47,193 nucleotides of DNA. Origin: DASSBQ01 sp035250505. GTDB taxonomy: Bacteria > Nitrospirota > Nitrospiria > Nitrospirales > Nitrospiraceae. Under the pieces are notes generated by a model, which worked only from the letters and a program-made list of their open reading frames with translations, made no database searches and was not told where the DNA came from. The stretch spans positions 1 through 47,193 of the forward strand of contig DATFFC010000177.1 of assembly GCA_035250505.1 (NCBI GenBank), in the 5' to 3' direction. Position numbers and translations under genes: made by a program. Positions 34,363 to 41,053 of this stretch are shown here, in pieces (position 1 is the first letter of the stretch; each line of letters begins with the position of its first letter).

Positions 34363-35127
34363 TCAAAAATCGCGCCGTTGAAACACCGCGCAAGCTCCGA
34401 CAAGAAGAACTCCGGCATAGGCCATCCCATAGAACGAGGCGAGCATCAAGTATTGAGACGTCACCTGAATACCCACCGCAGCTTGCCCCTTGATATTGAG
34501 TATTTCCAGATTAGGGAAGAGATAATAAAACACGTCCACCACTGCCTTGACAGCCGAGCTATCAGTATGCGCGGTCATACTCTTCACGTCAGCCGTCAGG
34601 TGCCCGATCACATAGATTCCCAGCGTTAAGATAGCGCTCAATGTCGATGAACTGAAGGTCGAAAAGAAGAGCGCGATCGCCATGATCACCAGGATCTCAA
34701 CAAAGATCAACTGTACGGCTTGCAGTAGAGAGAGGGTGATCGGTACGTGATAAAGCAACAGGGTGATCAGAAATACAGCAAGCATGATCGACACATTCAC
34801 GATCAGCGTCAACGCCAACCCACAATATTTTCCCAAGATGAAATACGTACGGCTGATGGGTCTGGCCATAATCGTGTAGATCGTCCGCCGTTCAATTTCC
34901 TTGTTCACCAAACTGATACCGACGAAAATCGCGATAATGACTCCTATGAGATTGATCGCAGCCAACCCCATATCGGCGATGATCTTATGATGTTCGGTGA
35001 TGGTCAGATCCGCGAGCAACACCGAAAGTCCGATGAGCAGACCAGCGAACAACACCAAGTTGTACAAGATCTTGTCCCTAAGGCTCTCCCGAAACGCATT
35101 CAATGCAATCACGCCGATCGCGCCCAT
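34363..35127 (-). CDS. ABC-2 type transporter permease
   Basis: 254 residues with six hydrophobic segments, e.g. LVLFAGLLIGLSVLLADL, NLIGVIIAIFVGISLV and IMLAVFLITLLLYHVP. It contains the conserved pattern NKEIERRTIYTIMARPISR after the second segment, typical of the NosY/ABC-2 membrane subunits. It follows the ATPase gene after a single base, so the two make one transporter. The partners are not those of polysaccharide export (Wzm/Wzt are separate, next operon). NosFY-, gliding- or bacitracin-type exporters are the closest families. Substrate unknown. A short hairpin terminator lies 70 bases downstream. Confidence 0.88.
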   Translation of the reverse strand: MGAIGVIALNAFRESLRDKILYNLVLFAGLLIGLSVLLADLTITEHHKIIADMGLAAINLIGVIIAIFVGISLVNKEIERRTIYTIMARPISRTYFILGKYCGLALTLIVNVSIMLAVFLITLLLYHVPITLSLLQAVQLIFVEILVIMAIALFFSTFSSSTLSAILTLGIYVIGHLTADVKSMTAHTDSSAVKAVVDVFYYLFPNLEILNIKGQAAVGIQVTSQYLMLASFYGMAYAGVLLVGACAVFQRRDF

Positions 35128-35128
35128 A

Positions 35129-36100
35129 TCACGATGCCCTCCCGTTCACTCTGCTGGGTTGTAGAGGCGAAATGTCGGGTACAGATTCCTGAAAGAACAG
35201 GTCCTCCAGAGACGCCTTATGCGGAGTCACCGAGATGAGCCGCCCTCCCTGTCGTCGGATTTCACCCACCATGGCATCGACGACATCGGAACTCGGCAAC
35301 ACGATCAGGCATTGCTGACCCTGCTGCAACACACGTGTGGCCATCGAACGGATCAATGCATTACCCTCCGCATTGACCTGCTGACATACGATCTCGACCG
35401 ACTGGGTATGATCCTGCCGCACAAGGTCTTCGACCCGCCCGCTGGCGAGTAGACGACCTTTCATCACGATGCCGACACGGTCGCAGATCATTTCTACGTC
35501 ATGCAAAATGTGCGTGCTAAAGAAGATCGTTTTCCCTCGATCGCGCAAGCTCAGAATCAGATCCCGTACCTGCTTTCTTCCGACCGGGTCCAATCCTGTC
35601 ATCGGTTCATCGAGGATGACGAGCTCAGGATCGTGAATCAGAGCCTGGGCAAGCCCGATGCGTTGCAACATCCCTTTTGAAAACTTGCGTAATTGACGAG
35701 TCCTTGCGTCGGCGAGACCGACGAGACTCAGCAGATCGGTCACCCGCTGCGCGATGACGGCACGGCTCAACCCGGCAAGTTGCCCGTAGAAACCGAGAAA
35801 CTCCTCGGCCGTGAGATAGTCATAGAAATAGGGCGACTCCGGCAAGAAACCGATCCGGCGGCGAGTCTCCACGTCGCCGACAGGCTGCCCCAACAAGCAC
35901 GCAGTGCCGCCGGTTGCCCGAACGAGCCCCATGAGAATCTTCAAGGTCGTGGTCTTTCCGGCTCCGTTCGGGCCAAGAAACCCGAAGATTTCACCTCGCC
36001 TAACGGTCAAGGAAAGCCCATCCAGCGCCACAAACGGCGGCCGTCCCGGCCAGCCGGAGGCGTATGATTTGTTCAAGTCTTCAATCACAATGTCATTCAC
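35129..36100 (-). CDS. ABC-2 type transporter ATP-binding protein
   Basis: 323 residues, with a GTG start behind a strong GGAGGAG. Walker A is GPNGAGKTTTLKILMGL, the Q-loop region YFYDYLTAEEFLGFYGQL, the signature FSKGMLQRIGLAQALIH, Walker B LVILDEPMTGLDPVGR and the H-loop IFFSTHIL. The C-terminal ~90 residues form the extra domain seen in NosF/DrrA-type ATPases. It is encoded between the TPR/pseudopilin-like gene (15 bases upstream) and the permease gene (1 base downstream). The role in the surface-glycan locus is not evident. It could export a precursor or a protein that acts with the Wzy_C-type enzyme encoded upstream, but this is inference. Confidence 0.93.
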   Translation of the reverse strand: MNDIVIEDLNKSYASGWPGRPPFVALDGLSLTVRRGEIFGFLGPNGAGKTTTLKILMGLVRATGGTACLLGQPVGDVETRRRIGFLPESPYFYDYLTAEEFLGFYGQLAGLSRAVIAQRVTDLLSLVGLADARTRQLRKFSKGMLQRIGLAQALIHDPELVILDEPMTGLDPVGRKQVRDLILSLRDRGKTIFFSTHILHDVEMICDRVGIVMKGRLLASGRVEDLVRQDHTQSVEIVCQQVNAEGNALIRSMATRVLQQGQQCLIVLPSSDVVDAMVGEIRRQGGRLISVTPHKASLEDLFFQESVPDISPLQPSRVNGRAS

Positions 36101-36115
36101 AACACTCCTCCATAC

Positions 36116-37069
36116 TTACGGCAAGACAGGCAACGGATTGGACAATGTGTGTGGCGGGGAATCTCCGGCTTTCCCTTGGCATGCCACCTTTTCATGTATA
36201 CGAAGCCGCTCATGTTTCGAGGACGAACTGACGACACCGGTCAGAGAGTCAATCTGGTACTCACCGCCCAAGGGGTCTACCGGGAGCTGTTGAATCACTC
36301 CGTGCAACCTCAGATCTTCAAGCTTTCCAGGCGCGTGGCCGTACTTCGTCCGATACCGACGGGCGGCTTCCTCTAAGAACAGCAAATCTCTCTCTTGTAG
36401 GACTTCCTTCATTCGCTGCACGAGAGCCTCATGAACTCGCTCGTCGGTCACTGCGCGAGAGAGCCGTTCCAAGAATTCAACCGCCGCCGTGGGATCACCG
36501 CTCTCGACCGTCATGCGCGCCGCCAATTTCGGGAGGTATGCCGGAGCTCCAGGCACTTGTGACGCCAGCCGAAGGTATTGTCCCCCCAGAACCGAATCGC
36601 AGCGCTCATAGTAAGAAATGTATCCGGCAAAGAATGGCAGTTGCCAACTCGCAGGGTTGTGACGAAGACCCTTGTTCAAAATGGCAACCCCTTCCTCATG
36701 ACGACCCACCAATACCCCAAGAAATATGCCCGTCGCTTGATACGGGGGGACGAATGTGGGATCCAGATCGGTCAACACGTCGACCGCATGATAGGTCCAA
36801 CGATAACCCTGCTGAGTATCGCGTTTCGCTCCGATATGTTGCACCGCCTGTAACCAGATCAGATCCGCAACCACTTGCCGGTAACCAAGAACCGCCATCC
36901 TCAAATATTCTCCCTTGGGGAGATAGGCTAACTGCTCGGCCCGCGCGACCGCATTTCGTTCGTGATCCAGAATGTGGAGAAGCACTGATGCGCCGGCCAA
37001 CAGGAACAGCCCACAGAAGGCTTGTATCACTCCGCGCTTTACTGCCGAAATGGACTCAGCAAGGCTCAT
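36116..37069 (-). CDS. Membrane-anchored TPR protein with pseudopilin-like C-terminus
   Basis: 317 residues; the ATG overlaps the stop of the Wzy_C gene as ATGA. An N-terminal membrane segment (QAFCGLFLLAGASVLLHIL) is followed by a conserved-looking EYLRMAVLGYRQVVADLIWL and helical TPR-like repeats (about 85-215). The last ~80 residues are distinctive: ARRYRTKYGHAPGKLEDLR then LPVDPLGGEYQID. That matches the spacing of the C-terminal part of type II secretion pseudopilin GspG (YP...L..L......LP.DPWG.PY). Function unknown. It may be a periplasmic assembly factor for the neighbouring Wzy_C enzyme, the pilins or the ABC transporter. The family is not named by me; the domain reading is from motif pattern only. 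Confidence 0.72.
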   Translation of the reverse strand: MSLAESISAVKRGVIQAFCGLFLLAGASVLLHILDHERNAVARAEQLAYLPKGEYLRMAVLGYRQVVADLIWLQAVQHIGAKRDTQQGYRWTYHAVDVLTDLDPTFVPPYQATGIFLGVLVGRHEEGVAILNKGLRHNPASWQLPFFAGYISYYERCDSVLGGQYLRLASQVPGAPAYLPKLAARMTVESGDPTAAVEFLERLSRAVTDERVHEALVQRMKEVLQERDLLFLEEAARRYRTKYGHAPGKLEDLRLHGVIQQLPVDPLGGEYQIDSLTGVVSSSSKHERLRIHEKVACQGKAGDSPPHTLSNPLPVLP

Positions 37070-39063
37070 CCAGTCACTTCCTTTTCGTGAAGCGCAGTAC
37101 GGAGAGTCGTCACGTCGACGTTCAGGAACGCATGATCGAGGCTATCCTTCTGCCACCCGTTGTAACGCGTTTGGCGTTCCTCAATCTCATACAGTTGAAA
37201 CCTCGCTTCGTCCAGCTGGCCTTCATCAACCCACAATCGTGCGAGGAGGGCACGGGCTGGAAGAAAATTCGGCTCTAAGGCTTCCGCCTCTTTCGCGCGA
37301 TGCTCAGCTTCGCCCCGTCGTCCGAGCAACCAATAGAGCCTTGCTTGCTCATATCGATACATCGCGGAAAATGGCGCCAGTTGGATGGCTTGTTCGTAGG
37401 TCTGTGCCGCAGCACGCAACCAAAGTTTTCGTTCTTCATTCGAGAGCGCAGAAGAGTATCGAGCCTGCGCCGCTGAGACATACAGTTGCCCCAACAGCCC
37501 TAGCAACCGACTGTCCAGCGGATTCAGCTCAATGGCTTCCATAAACTCTGATTGAGCCTTTTCAAATGCCTGCTTCTCACCGGTAGCCTCGAAAGCCCTG
37601 GCATGGAGAGAGCCGAGCCCATGGTGGTACAGCGCTTTCCCAGGGTCCAATGTGATCGCATTCTCCAATTCTTTGATCGCCACGACCGTTTCTCCGGCAA
37701 CAGCACGCCGCGAAGCAGACTCGAACATCGTCCAAGCAACTCCTAATCGAATCACTTCTATGCCGACGAGCAACAGCACGCCCGCCGCACCGAATCCCCA
37801 CATCATCCGTGAACGAATCGGTATGACATAGACAGACCGCGGTTCGTTTCCGATTAGCAGCCCGGCCGACACAATCAATCCGCCGCAGAGAATGAACAAT
37901 ATCGCAATGGCTGACTCGCGCAGGCTCGAGTCGAGTGCGGCATGAACTAAGAGAGCAACTCCTCCACCACCTATCCCGACTATGAGGCTCCTCTGCCAAC
38001 GCAACAGCCGCCTCCGAAGCACATCCATCAACTCTCTCCATACGACGACCACTCCAAGGGCAAACACGAGCATCGCTCCAACCCCCATCTCGACACCCAT
38101 TTGAAGGTAGTCATTGTGTGGCGTCTGAGCAATTTTGCCGTAGCGTGAAATCTCCCCTTCCACCGGAAAGGCGTATTGGGGATACGTGTACTGATACAGT
38201 CCCAATCCGATGCCGAAAGGGTGATCGATCATCTGTCTGACTGCGCCCTGCCACATCTGCCAACGTGCATAGGTGAGAGGATTCTGCTGATGCTCAAGAA
38301 GTCCACGCTCACGGATCGGTGTAGGGACAAAAATAGCGATGAGAACAAGGAGCACGGCACAGGTACCAGCCAGTTTCCAGCCATACCGTGCCGTCAGAAT
38401 GAACAATGTCGCCACAAAGATTACGACCATACCCCCACGAGACTGCGTAAGCAGGACTGCAAACAGAATCACGCCTAGCGCTGCGCCGATGCCGAGCCAC
38501 CACAGCACTGAAGGCATCGACTGTGTCGAGAAGGCCTGCACTCGTCGATATCCATACAGGGCGGTACTCAACAGAATTGCCCACGTGACCGCAAGATATC
38601 CGGCAAGAAAATTTGGATTGAAAAAAGTGCCGCTCGGCCTTGCGGTATTCCATACCAGTCCTTGCAGGATGGCCCAACCGGCCTCGCCTAGACCCATTAG
38701 CACGACCAGAATTGTGAACGCGCGAATATGCTCCCACCGGTCGACTAATGAGACAACCAAATAGAAAAGTGCCGCGTATCCCACTATCGTTAGAAACCAT
38801 TGCAGACTTGCATGTGGATAGGGTGAGAAGAGTGTCGCTGCGACGGCGAGTCCCACAAACGACAGCGCGATATACCCTATCCGCAGCGCAGGGACATTGA
38901 GACTTCCTGCTCGAATCCCATTTGCCAGGACAATGCCCAGCAACGACAAAATGAACAGCCTGATGACCATCTGTGCCGGATGAGTCGTACCTCCCTCCTG
39001 AAGCGGCGAGAAGATCAGGAGCGCGCCGATTACGGAGAGAGGAATCGAGGACAGGATGTTCAT
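37066..39063 (-). CDS. Wzy_C-type O-antigen ligase/polymerase or protein O-oligosaccharyltransferase with TPRs
   Basis: 665 residues from the ATG at 39063; the frame to 39216 lacks a plausible protein start. About ten to twelve membrane segments fill residues 1-430. The large periplasmic loop has TQSRGGMVV and the Wzy_C hallmark TPHNDYLQMGVEMG, whose His and adjacent residues are conserved in WaaL, PglL and TfpO. The remaining ~220 residues are TPRs (KELENAITLDPGKALYHHG, EQAIQLAPFSAMYRYEQARLYW). The enzyme uses lipid-linked glycan in the periplasm: to lipid A core (ligase), to another chain (polymerase) or to a protein. Its position beside two pilin genes favours a PglL/TfpO-like role, but that is inference. 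ATGA overlap with the next gene. Confidence 0.88.
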   Translation of the reverse strand: MNILSSIPLSVIGALLIFSPLQEGGTTHPAQMVIRLFILSLLGIVLANGIRAGSLNVPALRIGYIALSFVGLAVAATLFSPYPHASLQWFLTIVGYAALFYLVVSLVDRWEHIRAFTILVVLMGLGEAGWAILQGLVWNTARPSGTFFNPNFLAGYLAVTWAILLSTALYGYRRVQAFSTQSMPSVLWWLGIGAALGVILFAVLLTQSRGGMVVIFVATLFILTARYGWKLAGTCAVLLVLIAIFVPTPIRERGLLEHQQNPLTYARWQMWQGAVRQMIDHPFGIGLGLYQYTYPQYAFPVEGEISRYGKIAQTPHNDYLQMGVEMGVGAMLVFALGVVVVWRELMDVLRRRLLRWQRSLIVGIGGGGVALLVHAALDSSLRESAIAILFILCGGLIVSAGLLIGNEPRSVYVIPIRSRMMWGFGAAGVLLLVGIEVIRLGVAWTMFESASRRAVAGETVVAIKELENAITLDPGKALYHHGLGSLHARAFEATGEKQAFEKAQSEFMEAIELNPLDSRLLGLLGQLYVSAAQARYSSALSNEERKLWLRAAAQTYEQAIQLAPFSAMYRYEQARLYWLLGRRGEAEHRAKEAEALEPNFLPARALLARLWVDEGQLDEARFQLYEIEERQTRYNGWQKDSLDHAFLNVDVTTLRTALHEKEVTG

Positions 39064-39220
39064 AGATCTCGTCTGTCGAATCGACGCATGGGATACCTCA
39101 TGCTCTATCAAAGATCGCCGAATTGGCAAAGTGAAATTGAATACCGCGACATGAAGGAGGAATGGCCGCGTCAAACCGACATGGTACCGGTCAGTGGATA
39201 CATCTAGGAATGCCACGCAG
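39064..39220. other. Promoter region of the Wzy_C operon
   Basis: About 155 bases between the pilin terminator and the Wzy_C start. It should contain the promoter of the four-gene unit, but I could not identify a clear -35/-10 or -24/-12 pair. Confidence 0.3.
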
Positions 39221-39254
39221 AAATAAAACGGGGGAGGAACTTGGTTCCTCCCCC
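39221..39254 (-). terminator. Rho-independent terminator of the first pilin gene
   Basis: An 11-bp perfect stem, GGGGGAGGAAC (39230-39240) and GTTCCTCCCCC (39244-39254), with a 3-base loop. On the - strand it is followed by GTTTTATTT (39229-39221). It lies about 28 bases after the pilin stop codon. This is a classical terminator and separates the pilin from the Wzy_C operon. Confidence 0.9.
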
Positions 39255-39282
39255 TACACCGAAGAGACGCTGCTAGTGACCG

Positions 39283-39807
39283 TTAACCCATGGTTACGTC
39301 ATCAGGAAGCGCCCCTGACAGTCCACCCTTGACATCATTGACTGACCAGCCATCGATGAGCGTATCATTGTCGAGGTTGGCCACGGCCGAAGCCGTAAAT
39401 CCAACCGTGACGGTGCTGGAAGCGGAAGGTATTTGCCCGTTAGCCCCTTCAGCCGGCGGCGTCGCCGTACAAGTAGCAGGAGTGCCGCATGGAATCCGAT
39501 CTGTACCATCACTATTGGACGTACCCGCAGTTCCACCAGCATTAGGGCTGCGATAGGTGTACCGATTCGTCGTCCCAGCAAGGGCGTACCCAATTTCAGA
39601 GAAGCTCCCGTAGCGAGATGCCTCGCTAAGATAAGCCGTCTCTGCCACAAAGATCGCGCCCAGGTTGGTCTTGGCTTCTGATTGCCGCGACTTGGCCTGG
39701 TACCGCAAGAAGTTCGGAATCGCGATCGCCGCCAAGATACCGATGATCGCAACCACGATCATCAACTCGATCAGCGTAAAACCTTTTTGCTCTTTCAAAC
39801 ACTTCAT
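39283..39807 (-). CDS. Type IV pilin (PilA-like), paralogue 1
   Basis: 174 residues from the ATG at 39807, preceded by a strong GGGAGGAG. The prepilin leader MKCLKEQKG ends at the Gly cleaved by PilD, followed by FTLIELMIVVAIIGILAAIA with the conserved Glu5. The mature protein would be ~165 residues, long for a minimal pilin. The C-terminal half has two cysteines (IPCGTPATCTATPP) that may form a disulfide, and a Ser/Thr/Pro/Ala/Gly-rich stretch (~105-150) that could be O-glycosylated. An Asp-rich loop NLDNDTLIDGWSVND at ~140-155 looks like a calcium-type loop. The pilus subunit assembles via an inner-membrane platform not in the window. A sigma-54-like site lies upstream. Confidence 0.93.
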   Translation of the reverse strand: MKCLKEQKGFTLIELMIVVAIIGILAAIAIPNFLRYQAKSRQSEAKTNLGAIFVAETAYLSEASRYGSFSEIGYALAGTTNRYTYRSPNAGGTAGTSNSDGTDRIPCGTPATCTATPPAEGANGQIPSASSTVTVGFTASAVANLDNDTLIDGWSVNDVKGGLSGALPDDVTMG

Positions 39808-40182
39808 GACGTCTCCTCCCTTGTTAATAAACTCTTTGAACCTACTCTCTCGGGGACTCCCCCCGGTCACCCTGGGGTTTCGTTTCAGCAGGTTCTATGC
39901 CAATGCGGTTCCATGCGCGCAGAACAACCAACTCATTTAAAAATCCAGCACTTACTGTGCCCATGTGGACTGTGGCGCGAAGTTGAAACATGAATGCCGT
40001 TTCCGTTTTCTGTTCACGAGCGCCAAAGATTGGTATCGGCACGTCTTCTACACCGGACAAACCCTTAGTACTCGCCCTGGCGGCCAAAGAGATCTTCAAC
40101 CATCCTATGCGACTACTTATTTCTGCAGAATGGACTGGGCGGCGGCGAATAGAAAAGAAGGCGGGCGCGAGAGAAGCTTGAC
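39808..40182. other. Leader/intergenic region between the two pilin genes
   Basis: 375 bases without a convincing gene. It contains the sigma-54-like site at 39945-39962 and, nearer the pilin, a small GGGGACTCCCC-type palindrome (about 39861-39872). An 85-codon TTG-started frame (40099-39842, - strand) is open but runs through the promoter motif, so I do not count it. No terminator for the upstream pilin gene is obvious. Confidence 0.4.
39945..39962 (-). promoter_or_regulatory. Sigma-54-like promoter of pilin 1
   Basis: On the - strand GGGCACAGTAAGTGCTG has GGCAC and TGCT with GG and GC 12 bases apart, as in the consensus TGGCAC-N5-TTGC. The GG is at 39961/39960 and the GC at 39949/39948. 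A start near 39936 gives a ~130-base leader. Confidence 0.5.
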
Positions 40183-40659
40183 CTACTGCAGGTCGTTCAG
40201 ATCGGCCACTTCCAATCCTTGCTTGAGATCATTGATGTGCCACATATCAATTGTGGAATCCCCGTCTAGGTTTCCCGTGGCGGTGGCGGTAAAGCTGCTG
40301 ATAGGCGAGACTGTGAGTCCCGCCGGCACAATCGTGTTGGGGCCGGGGTCTGCTCCAAATTGGGGAACGATCAGATCGACCCCGGCTGTCGTCCCGGCAC
40401 CAACGCGAAAGGCATACCGGTTCCTGCTGCCCGCCAAAACGTACCCGACTTCACTGAACGTCCCATAGCGGGTCTGTTCTCCGAAATATGCCGTTTCGGC
40501 TACAAAAATTGCCCCCAAATTGGTCCTAGCTTCACTCTGGCGTGTCTGGCCTTGATAGCGAAGATAGTTCGGAACGGCCAGTGCAGCAACAATCCCGAGA
40601 ATGGCCACTACGATCATGAGTTCTATCAGTGTGAAGCCCCGATTATTGTCACCAGCCAT
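40183..40659 (-). CDS. Type IV pilin (PilA-like), paralogue 2
   Basis: 158 residues from the ATG at 40659, preceded by GGGGA. The short leader MAGDNNRG is followed by FTLIELMIVVAILGIVAALA with Glu5 intact. It is clearly related to the next pilin throughout: RYQGQTRQSEARTNLGAIFV against RYQAKSRQSEAKTNLGAIFV, and the shared FSEVGYVLAGSRNRY. It lacks the two cysteines of paralogue 1. It keeps the Asp loop NLDGDSTIDMWHIND and ends VADLNDLQ. This may be the major or the alternative subunit; which one cannot be told. Its promoter is also sigma-54-like, 60 bases upstream. A gene duplication is the simplest origin. Confidence 0.93.
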   Translation of the reverse strand: MAGDNNRGFTLIELMIVVAILGIVAALAVPNYLRYQGQTRQSEARTNLGAIFVAETAYFGEQTRYGTFSEVGYVLAGSRNRYAFRVGAGTTAGVDLIVPQFGADPGPNTIVPAGLTVSPISSFTATATGNLDGDSTIDMWHINDLKQGLEVADLNDLQ

Positions 40660-40718
40660 GATATCCCCACAAAATCGGACGTTAATTGCAAAGTACGTAG
40701 GGATGCCCATTATCACCC

Positions 40719-40735
40719 AAGCAGAATGTGTGCCT
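40719..40735 (-). promoter_or_regulatory. Sigma-54-like promoter of pilin 2
   Basis: On the - strand AGGCACACATTCTGCTT matches GGCAC-N5-[T]TGC[A/T] with the GG at 40734/40733 and the GC at 40722/40721, 12 bases apart. A start near 40709 would give a 50-base leader with its GGGGA ribosome site. pilA genes in Pseudomonas, Myxococcus and Geobacter depend on RpoN. Confidence 0.6.
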
Positions 40736-40818
40736 GCAAGCAGCGATGATGGCGTGGATCTTTAACATGCTGAAATATCACTATTTAGGCGTACGATGTC
40801 CGGCGCCGGCAGTAGGAG

Positions 40819-40842
40819 AGCCGGCATTTTTGAATGCCGGCT
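40819..40842. terminator. Hairpin downstream of the TPR lipoprotein gene
   Basis: AGCCGGCATT (40819-40828) and AATGCCGGCT (40833-40842) are perfect complements with a TTTG loop. No T-run follows on the - strand and only a weak one (ATCCGTTTC) on the + strand. It could terminate TPR-gene transcription or mark a small transcript. Confidence 0.4.
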
Positions 40843-41053
40843 ATCCGTTTCTGGCCATGGGCAATGTCATTTTTCGGCAAATGATCGGCAGCAATTACCC
40901 ATCATGGCCGAGCATGCCGCGATAAAGACGTGCCTTGTCCACGTGGATGATCCACGCGCCACGGCTATAAATGTGCCATCGCGGGACGGATTGGTAGACC
41001 ACAGTTGAGAGGAGTGCGTAATTGCGCGGGACTATGCAACAAAAGGAGGAAAT

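Larger units (their letters stand above)
40660..41053. other. Intergenic region upstream of pilin 2, with promoter and hairpin
   Basis: 394 bases. It holds the sigma-54-like site (40719-40735) and a perfect 10-bp hairpin at 40819-40842, between pilin 2 and the end of the TPR lipoprotein gene. The rest has no open frame worth reporting; a + strand frame at 41022-41246 is antisense to the TPR gene. Confidence 0.45.

Noticed and set aside
39842..40099. 85-codon TTG-started frame between the pilin genes
   Set aside because: It runs through the sigma-54-like promoter, has a weak start and matches nothing I know.
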